From Pseudoramibacter sp. (lineage in GTDB: Bacteria > Bacillota > Clostridia > Eubacteriales > Eubacteriaceae), in assembly GCF_022484225.1 (NCBI RefSeq), contig NZ_JAKVLT010000001.1, forward strand, positions 620,001 to 684,000: a DNA stretch of 64,000 bases, read 5' to 3'. The notes below the pieces were generated by a model. The model did not search any database. It worked only from the letters and a program-made list of their open reading frames with translations, and had not been told where the DNA came from. Within the stretch, counting starts at the first letter, position 1. Each line of letters opens with the position of its first letter. The translations under genes and the position numbers were made by a program. Below, in pieces: positions 53,073-62,432 of this stretch.

Positions 53073-54704
53073 TTAACCTTCTTCAGAAGAGGCGACGCGC
53101 ATCAGCGGCGGCACCACCTGTTTCTTTCTGGAGAACATGCCAGGGAAGAACTGGCTGATGTCTTCGTCTTCGATGCCGAAGGCGTCCCGGACCAGGTGCC
53201 GTTCTTTGCCGGCGATGAGCAGTTCGGAGCCGCCGAGGACGATGTCCGTCACCATGAGGATCGCCAGGTCGGCATTTTCTTTTTCGCAGTTGGCCTGCAT
53301 CTGGTCGAGCAGGGGATGGAGCTTGTCAAACAGGCTCTTGTAGTCTCCGGTGTTGATCTGGGAAATTTCGACTTTGTAGTCGCCCATGGTGAAGATCTTC
53401 CGGTCCGTCCCGATGATCTGGGCCGGGGTCATGTCGCCTAAGTTGGAACCGGCGATGAGCATGGAGCGCCCGTATTCTTTTAAGTTGACGCCGGCGATTT
53501 CCGCCAGTTCCTGGGCCGCTTTCTTGTCCTGTTCGGTGCAGGTCGGCGAATTGAACAGCAGGGTGTCGGAAATGATGGCCGAGAGCAGAAGCCCTGCGAC
53601 GTTTTTCGGAATGGGGACGTTCTTTTCGTGGTACATTTTCGTGATGATCGTGCACGTGCAGCCCAAAGGTTCGACGCGCATGTAGAGGGGCGCGTCCGTC
53701 TGGACTTCCGCGACGCGGTGATGGTCGATGATTTCGGCGATTTCCGCGTCTTCCAGGCCGTTGATGGACTGGGTTTTTTCGTTGTGGTCGACGAGGATGA
53801 CGCGCTTGCGATGATAGTCGAGCAGGGATGATTTGGTGATCGTGCCCAGGACGACCCCGTCGTCGGTGACGACCGGGAAGCGGTTGTGGGGCGACGACAG
53901 CATGTTGCTCTTGACGTCTTCCAGGGTTTCAGACATCATGAAAAATTCCATGGTATCGTGGTTGACGTACTGGCGGATCGGGGTGACCTGTTCGAGGAGG
54001 CGCACCACTTCAAAAGGTGATTTTTCAGTCAGGATCGTCGTGCCGGCAAAACCGTCAGGGATGGAAATGTCGGTGCCCTTGGGGACATCGGAGACGATGA
54101 CATAGGCGTTGCCGTTGGCAAAGGCCATGTCCCGGGAGCTGTCGTTGCGCGTCGTGAGGACAATGTCTTCAGGGTCTAGATGATCGTCGGACTGCAGCTG
54201 GGAATTGTTGTAGACGCAGCCTTTGACGGCGCCCTTCGGTTCATCCCCAATGAGGCGGGCGTCGAGGGCCCTTAGAATATTGCGGAAAGGGGTCCTGGAT
54301 TTCATGAGCCGGTCCTTCTGGAAGGGATCGGAATAGGCGTGCATGATGTCCGGCAGCGAAATGATGCCGATCAGCTTGCGCTGGTCGTCGACCACAGGCA
54401 GAGACCGCCCGGGGTTGTCGATGATCAAATCCATGGTGTGATGGATGGAGTTCTGCTCTGTGACCATGGAATCGTTGTTTAAATGAATATCGCAGACCTG
54501 GGGCTTGACGCTTTTGATCAGCCGCGGCGGCTGAACGCCGAAAGTGTCCAGGGCAAACTGTGTTTCTTTATTGATCGGGCCGAGGCGGCAGGCCATGGTT
54601 TCCGGAGAACCGGTCTCCCGTTTCAAATAGGCATAAGCGATGGCCGAACAAATTGAATCGGTATCAGGCTTTTGATGCCCGAAAACATAAGTCATTTGAG
54701 ACAT
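53073..54704 (-). CDS. CBS-domain manganese-dependent inorganic pyrophosphatase
   Basis: Family II pyrophosphatase with a regulatory insert (543 residues). The DHH phosphoesterase core starts VFGHQKPDTDSICSAIAYAYL; it is interrupted by two CBS domains (about 70-125 and 250-310) with a DRTGG domain between. The core then resumes with LVDHNEKTQSI, EIIDHHR and the DHHA2 domain (LLSAIISDTLLFNSPT). Adenine nucleotides bind the CBS pair in studied clostridial enzymes, inhibiting or activating. Its energy-sensing role fits the nearby PPK2 polyphosphate gene. AAGGAGG precedes the ATG. Confidence 0.94.
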   Translation of the reverse strand: MSQMTYVFGHQKPDTDSICSAIAYAYLKRETGSPETMACRLGPINKETQFALDTFGVQPPRLIKSVKPQVCDIHLNNDSMVTEQNSIHHTMDLIIDNPGRSLPVVDDQRKLIGIISLPDIMHAYSDPFQKDRLMKSRTPFRNILRALDARLIGDEPKGAVKGCVYNNSQLQSDDHLDPEDIVLTTRNDSSRDMAFANGNAYVIVSDVPKGTDISIPDGFAGTTILTEKSPFEVVRLLEQVTPIRQYVNHDTMEFFMMSETLEDVKSNMLSSPHNRFPVVTDDGVVLGTITKSSLLDYHRKRVILVDHNEKTQSINGLEDAEIAEIIDHHRVAEVQTDAPLYMRVEPLGCTCTIITKMYHEKNVPIPKNVAGLLLSAIISDTLLFNSPTCTEQDKKAAQELAEIAGVNLKEYGRSMLIAGSNLGDMTPAQIIGTDRKIFTMGDYKVEISQINTGDYKSLFDKLHPLLDQMQANCEKENADLAILMVTDIVLGGSELLIAGKERHLVRDAFGIEDEDISQFFPGMFSRKKQVVPPLMRVASSEEG

Positions 54705-54792
54705 AATACATCCTCCTTTAATAACTTTTATTGTAACAAAAAGTCAAATTAATTGGTAATCAATTATACGCTTTATTCAGATAATTTTTTTT

Positions 54793-54799
54793 GTTATAA
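54793..54799 (+). promoter_or_regulatory. Likely -10 box of the rlmN operon
   Basis: A TTATAAT element follows a T-rich stretch about 58 bp before rlmN in the 152-bp divergent gap with the pyrophosphatase gene. No convincing -35 was found. Confidence 0.5.
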
Positions 54800-54856
54800 T
54801 ACCTCTATACAATGCGTATGGATTTTACAATTCAAATCCAGGTTTAAAGAGGTTTC

Positions 54857-55888
54857 ATGGAAAATATTTTTGGCTACAATTTAGCACAGTGCCAGCAGCT
54901 GATGCAGCGTCTCGGCGAACCCAAATTCAGAGGGGGCCAGCTGTTTCAGTGGCTTTACGAAAAAGGTGCCCCGTCTTTTGAAGCCTGCAGCAATTTGCCC
55001 GCCAAGCTGCGGCAGAAACTGGCCGAGACCGCCGTCATCGACCACGGCGAGCTGATCCGGCGCCAGCGGGACCCGGAAGACGGCACGGAGAAGCTTTTGA
55101 TCCGCTTTGCAGACGGCGAATGCATCGAGACGGTGCTCATGCGCTATCATTACGGTCTGTCCCTGTGCGTTTCGAGCCAGGTGGGCTGCGCCATGGGCTG
55201 CGCCTTCTGCGCGTCGACCCGGGGCGGGGTCATCCGCAACCTGAAGGCGGGGGAAATCGCCAGCCAGATTTACTGGGCCCAGGCCCTTTCCGGCGAACGG
55301 GTCAGCCGAATCGTCGTCATGGGCATTGGAGAACCCCTGGCCAACGGTGAGGAACTGCTGAGGTTTATCGATTTAGCCAATCACGGCTATGGGATCGGGC
55401 AGCGGCGCATCACAGTTTCAACCTGCGGGCTGGTGCCCCAGATGAAAGCTTTGGCCAAACGCCACCTTGAAATCAATTTAGCCGTTTCGCTCCACGCGCC
55501 GACCCAGGATATCCGGGAACGCATCATGCCGGTGGCCAGGCGGTACCCGCTCCCAGAACTGTTAGAGGCCTGCCGGTATTACTTTGAAGAGACAGGCCGC
55601 CGCATCACATTTGAATACGCTTTGATGGCCGGCGTCAACGACCGGCCGGAGGATGCCGAAACCCTGATCTCATTGTTCCGGCACCAAAACGTGCATATCA
55701 ATCTGATCCGCCTCAACCCCATTTCAGACGGGGCCTTTTCAGGCAGCGAACAGGTCGAGGCCTTTGCAGGCCGCCTGCAGAAGGGCGGCATCAACTGCAC
55801 GGTCAGAAGGCGGATGGGAAAAAATATCGATGCAGCTTGCGGCCAGCTGCGCCATAAAACTCAGCAGGAAAAAAAGGTGAAAAAATGA
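54857..55888 (+). CDS. rlmN: Dual-specificity 23S rRNA/tRNA methyltransferase RlmN
   Basis: Radical-SAM methyltransferase of 343 residues that methylates A2503 of 23S rRNA and A37 of some tRNAs. The radical-SAM cluster is C111-xxx-C115-xx-C118 (CAMGCAFC). The N-terminal accessory domain has PKFRGGQLFQWLYEKGA, GIGEPLAN is typical, and the methyl-carrying C-terminal Cys is in NIDAACGQLR. It lacks features of Cfr. The stop overlaps prpC by 4 bp. It heads rlmN-prpC-prkC-rsgA-thiN. Confidence 0.96.
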   Translation: MENIFGYNLAQCQQLMQRLGEPKFRGGQLFQWLYEKGAPSFEACSNLPAKLRQKLAETAVIDHGELIRRQRDPEDGTEKLLIRFADGECIETVLMRYHYGLSLCVSSQVGCAMGCAFCASTRGGVIRNLKAGEIASQIYWAQALSGERVSRIVVMGIGEPLANGEELLRFIDLANHGYGIGQRRITVSTCGLVPQMKALAKRHLEINLAVSLHAPTQDIRERIMPVARRYPLPELLEACRYYFEETGRRITFEYALMAGVNDRPEDAETLISLFRHQNVHINLIRLNPISDGAFSGSEQVEAFAGRLQKGGINCTVRRRMGKNIDAACGQLRHKTQQEKKVKK

Positions 55889-56628
55889 AATGTGCTTATT
55901 CAACGAATATCGGGGCTAAGCGAAAGTCCAACCAGGATGCTTATCTAGCGGCCAACGTCGAGAAGGACGGGGTCTTGTACTACATCTTCGCCGTGGCAGA
56001 CGGCCTGGGCGGACACCGCTCCGGCGAAGTGGCCAGCCAGATCGCCATTGACACGATTAAAGAACATATCGGCGAGATTAACGACTTTACGAATTATCAG
56101 GAAGTCAACGCGTTCTTCAATGCCATCAACAAGAAGATCATCCACGAAGGAGTGATGGAACCGGAAGAACTGGGCATGGCGACGACTTTGACCATGGCCA
56201 TCGTCAACGGCGAAAAAATGGTGATTTACCACGTGGGTGACAGCCGGGCCTACCGCATCAACGCCAGCGGCATCGAACACCTGACCAAGGACCATTCATT
56301 GGTTCAAGCGCTCATCGACCGGGGCCGCATCACACCGAGCGAGGCGAAGGACCACCCCCAGAAAAACATCATCACCCGGGCGCTGGGGACAGACGAAACC
56401 CTGAGGGCAGATCTTTTTGAATACAAACTGTATCCGGGAGATCTGATCCTGCTGTGTTCCGACGGCCTCTACAACATGGTCAGCGATCCAGAAATTCACC
56501 AGATCGTCATGGAAAACGACATCGAAGAAGCGACGCGCAAGCTGGTGAATCTGGCCAATTACAACGGCGGAACGGACAACATTACCTTGATTATTTTCAA
56601 GCCGGAATTTGGAAAGAAGGAGGATTGA
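55885..56628 (+). CDS. prpC: PP2C-type serine/threonine phosphatase
   Basis: A 247-residue PP2C phosphatase that counters the PASTA kinase encoded next. Motifs include TNIGAKRKSNQDAYL, the metal-binding ADGLGGHRSGEVAS (about 36-49), TTLTMAIV, VGDSRAYRI, SDGLYNMV and the final GGTDNITLII. The start overlaps rlmN (ATGA), and the stop is one base from the prkC GTG, so the three are tightly coupled. Confidence 0.95.
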   Translation: MKCAYSTNIGAKRKSNQDAYLAANVEKDGVLYYIFAVADGLGGHRSGEVASQIAIDTIKEHIGEINDFTNYQEVNAFFNAINKKIIHEGVMEPEELGMATTLTMAIVNGEKMVIYHVGDSRAYRINASGIEHLTKDHSLVQALIDRGRITPSEAKDHPQKNIITRALGTDETLRADLFEYKLYPGDLILLCSDGLYNMVSDPEIHQIVMENDIEEATRKLVNLANYNGGTDNITLIIFKPEFGKKED

Positions 56629-56629
56629 C

Positions 56630-58360
56630 GTGATCGGGAAAGTATTAAACAACCGGTATAAGATTATTGAACTGATCGGGCGCGGCGGCATGGCCTATGT
56701 CTACAAGGCTCAGGACCTGAAGCTCAACCGCTACGTGGCGGTTAAAATCCTCCGGGAAGAATACACGGAAAACGAACAGTTCATCAAAAAGTTCGACCGG
56801 GAATCCCAGGCTGCTGCCGGACTTTCGGACCCGAACATCGTGTCGGTTTACGACGTGGGCGTGGACGGCGACGTGTATTTCATCGTCATGGAATATGTCG
56901 ACGGCATCACCCTGAAGCAGTATCTGACCCAGAAGGGCCGTCTGGACTACGAAGAAGCGACCAATTTTATCATCGACATCGCGGAAGCGCTGAAATGCGC
57001 CCACGAACACGGCATCATTCACCGGGACATCAAGCCCCAGAACATCATGCTGACGTCGGATCTGACGCCGAAGGTGACGGACTTCGGCATCGCCCGGGCC
57101 ATCACCAGTGCGACCATCACCATGACGAACCAGACCATGGGGTCGGTGCACTACATCTCTCCGGAACAGGCCCGGGGCGGCTATGTGGACGCCCGTTCAG
57201 ACCTGTACTCCCTGGGGATCATGTACTACGAACTGCTCACCGGGGAACTGCCCTTTGACGATGACAACTCGGTGTCCATCGCCATCAAGCACATTCAGGA
57301 AGACATCACCCCGCCCAACGAAATCAACCCGGACATACCCCAGAGCGTGTCCGACGTGGTCGTACGCCTTTGTCAGAAGAAGCCGGAAGACCGATATCAG
57401 AACTGCGAAGAGCTCATCGAAGATCTCGACCAGATCATGCTCGATGCTTCGGTGAGCCCGGTGGGGGAAACGGCTTCCACCGCAGATTTGTTTAAAGACG
57501 AGAATCCCCTTCAGGAAGACATCACCGGCATCAACGATTTGAGAAAGAAAAAGCGGAACCGGAAGATCGCGCTGATCGTCGCCCTCATCGCGGCAGCCCT
57601 CATCGGGGTTGTGGCTTACGCCATGACGCGGCAGAAGGTGACCGTTCCGGATCTCACAGGCATGACGGAAAGCCAGGCCACGGCTGCCTGCAAGCAGCTG
57701 GGACTTTCACTGGAAGTCAGCGATCACGACTACAGCGACAGCGTGGGCAAAGGGAAGATCATGAGCCAGACCCCGAAGGCCAATTCTCAGGTCGCCAAAG
57801 GACGGGCCATCCGCGTGACCATCAGCAAGGGCAAAAATTCGACGACGGTGCCCAGCGTCGTGGGCCTGACCGAGAGCGCGGCGGTGTCGAAGCTTGAAGA
57901 CGCCGACCTCACGGTTTCGGAAGTCAAGCGGGAATACAACGACAAGTACGATTCCGGCATTGTGTACGCCGTCTCGCCCAACGCGGGCTCCAGCGTCTCT
58001 AAGAACGGCAAAGTCGTGCTCTACGTCTCCAAAGGCCAGAACACGGCATCGGTGCCGGGCGTCGTGGGCCTGACTCAGAGCGACGCCGAAAGCCGGATCA
58101 AGGCCAACGGCTTCTCGGTGGGATCTGTGACGTCTCAGAATTCCGACAGCTACGCCAAGGGCGTGGTCATTTCCCAGTCGCCGTCAGAAGGCTCCAGCGC
58201 CTCCAAGGGTTCCTCCATCAATTTCGTCATCAGCTCCGGGCCGGCGCAGCAAACCACGGATGACAGCTCTGATGACAACAACAACGGCGGTCAGGGCACC
58301 CAGACTCAGGATCAGTCTCAGAACCAGAACAGCAATTCACAGTCGCAGAGCCACACATGA
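56630..58360 (+). CDS. prkC: PASTA-domain serine/threonine protein kinase
   Basis: Membrane kinase of 576 residues sensing peptidoglycan fragments. The kinase domain has the glycine loop IGRGGMAYVYKA, VAVKIL, HRDIKPQN (about 131-138), DFG (about 151-153) and an activation loop with several Thr. One membrane helix (about 313-333) leads to three extracellular PASTA repeats (about 335-540: PDLTGMTESQ, PSVVGLTESA, PGVVGLTQSD). A low-complexity Asn/Gln/Ser/Thr tail ends the protein. The GTG at 56630 has GGAGG six bases upstream; an in-frame TTG at 56609 is less likely. The rsgA start overlaps its stop. Confidence 0.95.
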   Translation: MIGKVLNNRYKIIELIGRGGMAYVYKAQDLKLNRYVAVKILREEYTENEQFIKKFDRESQAAAGLSDPNIVSVYDVGVDGDVYFIVMEYVDGITLKQYLTQKGRLDYEEATNFIIDIAEALKCAHEHGIIHRDIKPQNIMLTSDLTPKVTDFGIARAITSATITMTNQTMGSVHYISPEQARGGYVDARSDLYSLGIMYYELLTGELPFDDDNSVSIAIKHIQEDITPPNEINPDIPQSVSDVVVRLCQKKPEDRYQNCEELIEDLDQIMLDASVSPVGETASTADLFKDENPLQEDITGINDLRKKKRNRKIALIVALIAAALIGVVAYAMTRQKVTVPDLTGMTESQATAACKQLGLSLEVSDHDYSDSVGKGKIMSQTPKANSQVAKGRAIRVTISKGKNSTTVPSVVGLTESAAVSKLEDADLTVSEVKREYNDKYDSGIVYAVSPNAGSSVSKNGKVVLYVSKGQNTASVPGVVGLTQSDAESRIKANGFSVGSVTSQNSDSYAKGVVISQSPSEGSSASKGSSINFVISSGPAQQTTDDSSDDNNNGGQGTQTQDQSQNQNSNSQSQSHT

Positions 58361-59289
58361 ATACCATGGCGGATTCAATGAAAAATGCTAAAACCACTTC
58401 ACCGATCTCCGGACGCATCGTCAAGGGGGTCGGTGGTTTTTATACGGTGATGACGGAAGCGGGGCAGACGGTGACGGCCAAGCCCATCGGCATTTTCAGG
58501 CATCAGCACCTCACGCCGACAGTGGGGGACTTGGTTGAAGCTGTCAAAGAAGACGCCCAGGACCAGTACTACGCCATGACAGCTATCAGGCCCCGCCGGA
58601 ACCTGTTCGTGAGACCGCCGGTGGCCAATGTGGACACGGCGATCGTGACCTTTGCGCTCCGGGCGCCGAAGCCCAACGTGCTGCTCATCGACAAGCTGCT
58701 CGTCGCCTGCGAAGTGCGCGGCGTGACGCCGGTGCTGTGCTTCACCAAGGCCGATCTTGCCAAGCCGAAAGATCTTGAAGTGGTCAATATTTACCGAAAA
58801 ACCCCTTATACCATTGTGATCAGCGCCGGGGACAGCTCTGAAAAAATTGCAGCGGCCGCCGGTCAGCTCAAGGCCATTATCGGCGGCGGAACGGCTTTTT
58901 TCGCCGGACCGTCCGGAGTGGGGAAGTCCACGCTGACAAACGCGCTGTGCGGCCGGGAGATCATGGACACAGGCCATTTGTCGAAAAAGCTCAAGCGCGG
59001 CAGGCACACGACCCGCCACGTCGAGCTGCTGGCCCTTCCGGACGGCGGCTATCTCTTCGACACGCCGGGGTTTTCGTCTCTCAGACTGGACGCGGATATG
59101 GACGATGCGATGCTGCGGGAAGCCTTTGCTGAATTTCCCCAGGGGGGCTGTAAATTTGCGGACTGCCGCCACGTGAAAGAACCGGGATGCGCCGTGCGGG
59201 AACAGGTGGCGTCCGGGCAGATCGCCCAGTCCCGCTATGAAGATTATTTGACCTTGCTGGCGCAGCTCGAAAATCAGAAGTTAAAATGA
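58357..59289 (+). CDS. rsgA: Ribosome small subunit GTPase RsgA
   Basis: Circularly permuted GTPase of 310 residues that helps mature the 30S subunit. After an OB fold (SGRIVKGVGGFYTVMTEAG), the G motifs come in permuted order: TKAD (G4) first, then GPSGVGKST (G1, about 187-195) and DTPGF (G3). A zinc-finger tail CKFADCRHVKEPGCAV holds three Cys and a His. The ATG overlaps the prkC stop; later in-frame ATGs (58366, 58378) could also serve. Confidence 0.95.
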   Translation: MNTMADSMKNAKTTSPISGRIVKGVGGFYTVMTEAGQTVTAKPIGIFRHQHLTPTVGDLVEAVKEDAQDQYYAMTAIRPRRNLFVRPPVANVDTAIVTFALRAPKPNVLLIDKLLVACEVRGVTPVLCFTKADLAKPKDLEVVNIYRKTPYTIVISAGDSSEKIAAAAGQLKAIIGGGTAFFAGPSGVGKSTLTNALCGREIMDTGHLSKKLKRGRHTTRHVELLALPDGGYLFDTPGFSSLRLDADMDDAMLREAFAEFPQGGCKFADCRHVKEPGCAVREQVASGQIAQSRYEDYLTLLAQLENQKLK

Positions 59290-59975
59290 AATCAAAGAAA
59301 ATCGTTATTTTTACCGGCGGGTCCTACGGGCCCGCTGAATTTTATGAAAATCAGCTTGAAAAAATAAAGCCGGACGCGGTCATCGCGGCAGACAGCGGTC
59401 TGGAGATGATCAGCCGGTTAAACCTCACGCCGGCTCTCATGGTCGGCGATTTTGATTCGGTGGATCAGACCATTTTTTCTGATTATGAGAAAAAAGGCGT
59501 TTTAATAAAACGCCATCCGGTCCACAAAGACCAGACCGATACAGCCCTGGCCGTCGACTGTGCGCTGGAGATGGGCGCGGCGTCGGTGGTGCTTTTCGGC
59601 GCCACAGGCACCCGGATCGATCACATGCTCGCGAGCCTTGCGGCGATGGTGCCCCTGGCCAGGCACGGCATTCAGGCGCAGCTCGCCGATCCTTACAACC
59701 AGTTGTTTTTATTTCAGGGGCCCCGGCATTTAAAACTGCATTTGAAAACCGGCACGACGGTGAGTCTGACGGCGCTTTCGGACCACACCGGGCCGGTGAC
59801 GTTGAAGGGATTTGCCTACCCTCTGGATCATCAGTGCTTAAGTTTCTGCGACGCAGGGCTGACCGTGAGCAATTTTGCCGCGGCGCCGGAACAGGAAGTG
59901 CATTTTGAATCAGGCCTGCTTTTGATCGACGTGGTCGATGAAAAAGAAACGCCCCAGAGTGAAACTGCGCAATAA
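59286..59975 (+). CDS. thiN: Thiamine pyrophosphokinase
   Basis: A 229-residue enzyme that makes thiamine diphosphate from thiamine and ATP. Conserved stretches are AADSGLEMISRLNLTPALMVGDFDSVD (two segments), HKDQTDTALAVDCALE and GATGTRIDHMLASLA. A C-terminal beta domain binds thiamine. It overlaps rsgA by 4 bp; in Bacillus an rpe gene lies between the two and is absent here. A bidirectional terminator follows. Confidence 0.94.
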   Translation: MKSKKIVIFTGGSYGPAEFYENQLEKIKPDAVIAADSGLEMISRLNLTPALMVGDFDSVDQTIFSDYEKKGVLIKRHPVHKDQTDTALAVDCALEMGAASVVLFGATGTRIDHMLASLAAMVPLARHGIQAQLADPYNQLFLFQGPRHLKLHLKTGTTVSLTALSDHTGPVTLKGFAYPLDHQCLSFCDAGLTVSNFAAAPEQEVHFESGLLLIDVVDEKETPQSETAQ

Positions 59976-60005
59976 AAAAAGTCACCCGTCGGTGACTTTT
60001 TTATT
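59976..60005. terminator. Bidirectional terminator between thiN and rpmB
   Basis: An 11-bp stem (AAAAAGTCACC/GGTGACTTTTT) with a CGTC loop lies between the convergent genes, with A and T tracts on either side. Confidence 0.9.
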
Positions 60006-60035
60006 GTTTTTGTGTAATATGAGAATGGGTTCTGA

Positions 60036-60224
60036 TTATGCCCGTTCGACTTTGCCGGAACGCAGGCAGCGTGTGCAGACATATTCACGGCGCGGTGTGC
60101 CGTCGACCACAATTTTGATCTTCTGCAGATTTGGCTTCCACATTCTTTTATTGTGTTTATTGGAGTGCGCGACAGAGTTGCCGGAAACAACGCCCTTGTG
60201 GCACACAAAGCATTCTTTTGCCAT
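60036..60224 (-). CDS. rpmB: 50S ribosomal protein L28
   Basis: A 62-residue L28 with the pattern AKECFVCHKGVVSGNSVAHS, then KRMWKPNLQKI and YVCTRCLRSGKVERA. The two CxxC pairs (about 5-8 and 52-55) mark the zinc-binding form. AAGGAGGG lies before the ATG at 60224; longer starts extend into the promoter. It is placed next to asp23-fakA as in Bacillus, on the opposite strand. Confidence 0.96.
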   Translation of the reverse strand: MAKECFVCHKGVVSGNSVAHSNKHNKRMWKPNLQKIKIVVDGTPRREYVCTRCLRSGKVERA

Positions 60225-60269
60225 GGCTTCAACCCTCCTTATTCGAATCGTCTGTGTTAACAGTACAGT

Positions 60270-60299
60270 ATTATAACATAAGACCAAAAAAGTTTGCAA
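60270..60299 (-). promoter_or_regulatory. rpmB promoter
   Basis: On the minus strand TTGCAA (60294-60299), an 18-bp spacer and consensus TATAAT (60270-60275) are seen, about 45 bp before rpmB. Confidence 0.8.
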
Positions 60300-60318
60300 T
60301 AAGTTTTTGTACTTTATT

Positions 60319-60347
60319 TTGACTTTATTGACTTTAAGCGGTAAAAT
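60319..60347 (+). promoter_or_regulatory. asp23 operon promoter
   Basis: TTGACT (60319-60324), a 17-bp spacer and TAAAAT (60342-60347) lie about 75 bp before asp23, divergent from rpmB. A small hairpin (GCGCC/GGCG) lies in the leader. Confidence 0.7.
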
Positions 60348-60424
60348 AAATTTACCTATCTGTAGAATTAAAAAGAAAATCGGGTACAGCGCCTAAAGGC
60401 GTTTCAATAAAAAAGGAGACGACA

Positions 60425-60778
60425 ATGAAGTTAAGTTTGGAAAATGATTTAGGACGAATTGAAATTTCCAGGAAAGCCATTGCCGACATCGCGGCGGATA
60501 CCGCAATGCAGTGCTACGGACTGGTGGGCATGGCCCATCAGCGCGGCAGAGACGGACTGATTGAACTCTTGACGCGGGAACGCTCGAGCAAAGGCGTCAG
60601 CGTCTCGATCGACGAAGACGGCAAACTGATCATCGACCTTTTCGTGATTGTCGAACAGGCGATTAAGATTTCAGTGGTGGCTGAAAATATCATTTCGGCG
60701 GTTAAATATCAGGTCGAACGTCAGACCTCGATGAAAGTCAAGCGCGTGACGGTCAACGTCGTCAGTGTAAGAGCATAA
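60425..60778 (+). CDS. Asp23/Gls24 family protein (YloU-like)
   Basis: A 117-residue protein of the Asp23 family, which is found at the membrane of Firmicutes and linked to envelope stress. It shows LGRIEISRKAIADIAADTAMQCYGLVGMA (two segments) and VVAENIISAVKYQVERQTSM typical of YloU. No membrane segment is present. It sits 14 bp before the fakA-like gene, as yloU does before yloV. AAGGAG lies before the ATG. Confidence 0.92.
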   Translation: MKLSLENDLGRIEISRKAIADIAADTAMQCYGLVGMAHQRGRDGLIELLTRERSSKGVSVSIDEDGKLIIDLFVIVEQAIKISVVAENIISAVKYQVERQTSMKVKRVTVNVVSVRA

Positions 60779-60792
60779 TTCTGGAGGAACGA

Positions 60793-62418
60793 ATGGAAAT
60801 TCAAAAGATTGACGGCGCGATGCTTCGCAAAATGTTTGAGTATGGCGCTCAGAATCTTGAAATTTACAAGAAAAACGTCGATGAATTAAATGTATTCCCG
60901 GTTCCGGACGGCGATACTGGCACCAACATGAGCATGACCTTTGCCAATTCGATCCGGGAATTGAACAAGTTAAAGAATGACGAACTCTACGCGGTTTCAA
61001 AAACGGCCTCCAGCGGCGCGCTGTTCGGCGCCCGGGGCAACTCCGGCGTCATTTTGTCCCAGCTTTTAAGGGGATTGGCCCGCGCAAACAAAGGGCACAA
61101 AACCCTGGATGTCAAAGGCGTGGCGGAAGGCATCAAATCCGCGGCGGACACGGCGTACAAAGCCGTAATGAAGCCCACGGAAGGGACGATTCTGACCGTC
61201 GCCTGGGAAATGTCCGAGTTTGCCCAGGCCCATTACAAAGAATACGACGACATTTTGAGTTTTCTTAATGACGTTCTGGCCCAGGGACAGGATGCCCTGA
61301 GACGGACACCGGAAATGCTGCCGGTTTTGAAAGAAGCCGGGGTCGTCGATTCCGGCGGCCAGGGGCTGATTTACATCGTCGAAGGCGCCGTGAAGGGCCT
61401 GGCCGGCAAAGAACTGGAAAAAGCCGTGACCCTGCAGCCTTCCGAACGGGAACGCTTTGTGGACGATTCCAACATGAAGCCGGAAGACATCACCTACGGC
61501 TACTGCACTGAGTTTATTGTCAAACACGCGAAAGACGCCGATGAAAACGCCCTTCGGGATTATTTGTCGACGATCGGGGACTGTGTGCTGGTCATCAAAG
61601 ACGACGATTTGATCAAAGTCCACGTGCATACCGACCATCCCGGGAAGGCCTTTGAAAAGGGGCTGACCATGGGGACGCTGACCCGGATGAAGGTGGACAA
61701 CATGCGGGAAATGCTCGGCGTTCCGGACGAAGAAGAAGCGGAAGAACCCCAGGGCGACCCGGTGCCCTATGGCTTTGTGGCTGTTTCTCCCGGGGACGGC
61801 CTGTCTGAAATCTTTAAGGAACTGGGGGTCACCCGGGTCATCTCCGGCGGCCAGACCATGAATCCCAGCACCGAAGATTTTACGGCGGAAATCAAAAAAA
61901 TCAACGCCGATCATATTTTCCTGTTCCCGAACAACGGCAACATCATCATGGCGGCCAATCAGGCGGCGGAAATGTCGGACAAAGATGTCCGGGTTATTCC
62001 GTCCAAGACGATTCCCCAGTGCATCACCGCCATGCTGAGCTTTGACGCCGATGTGGACTGCGACGCCAACGAAAAGGCGATGGACGATGTGCTGGCGACT
62101 GTCAAAACCGGCGAAGTGACCTACGCCGTGCGCAACACGAAAATCGACGGCAAGGCCATTGCCAAAGGCGATATCATGGGCATCAGCGAAGGCGAAATCA
62201 AAACCGTCGGCACAGACGTCAACGACGTGACGGAAAAACTCATCGATCAGCTCATCGACCCGGAAAGCGAATTGATTTCGATTTATTACGGCAACGGTTT
62301 AAAGAAAGAAGATACGGAAAGTTTAGTGGAAGCGGTGGAACAGCGCTACGACGACTGCGACGTTGAAGTGAGTGAAGGCGCGCAGCCGCTGTATTACTAC
62401 ATCGTTTCTGTAGAATAA
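60793..62418 (+). CDS. fakA: DAK2-domain fatty-acid kinase-like protein (FakA/YloV)
   Basis: A 541-residue homologue of FakA, the ATP-binding subunit that phosphorylates fatty acids held by FakB. The N-terminal DAK2 domain has NVFPVPDGDTGTNMSMTF (about 36-53, metal/ATP-binding Asp residues) and GARGNSGVILSQLLRGLA. The middle domain and C-terminal FakA-specific half (EFIVKHAKDADENALRDYL, GGQTMNPST, FLFPNNGNIIMAA) complete it. No fakB is in the window. GGAGG lies before the ATG. recG follows after 14 bp. Confidence 0.92.
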   Translation: MEIQKIDGAMLRKMFEYGAQNLEIYKKNVDELNVFPVPDGDTGTNMSMTFANSIRELNKLKNDELYAVSKTASSGALFGARGNSGVILSQLLRGLARANKGHKTLDVKGVAEGIKSAADTAYKAVMKPTEGTILTVAWEMSEFAQAHYKEYDDILSFLNDVLAQGQDALRRTPEMLPVLKEAGVVDSGGQGLIYIVEGAVKGLAGKELEKAVTLQPSERERFVDDSNMKPEDITYGYCTEFIVKHAKDADENALRDYLSTIGDCVLVIKDDDLIKVHVHTDHPGKAFEKGLTMGTLTRMKVDNMREMLGVPDEEEAEEPQGDPVPYGFVAVSPGDGLSEIFKELGVTRVISGGQTMNPSTEDFTAEIKKINADHIFLFPNNGNIIMAANQAAEMSDKDVRVIPSKTIPQCITAMLSFDADVDCDANEKAMDDVLATVKTGEVTYAVRNTKIDGKAIAKGDIMGISEGEIKTVGTDVNDVTEKLIDQLIDPESELISIYYGNGLKKEDTESLVEAVEQRYDDCDVEVSEGAQPLYYYIVSVE

Positions 62419-62432
62419 GGGATGCAGGGCGG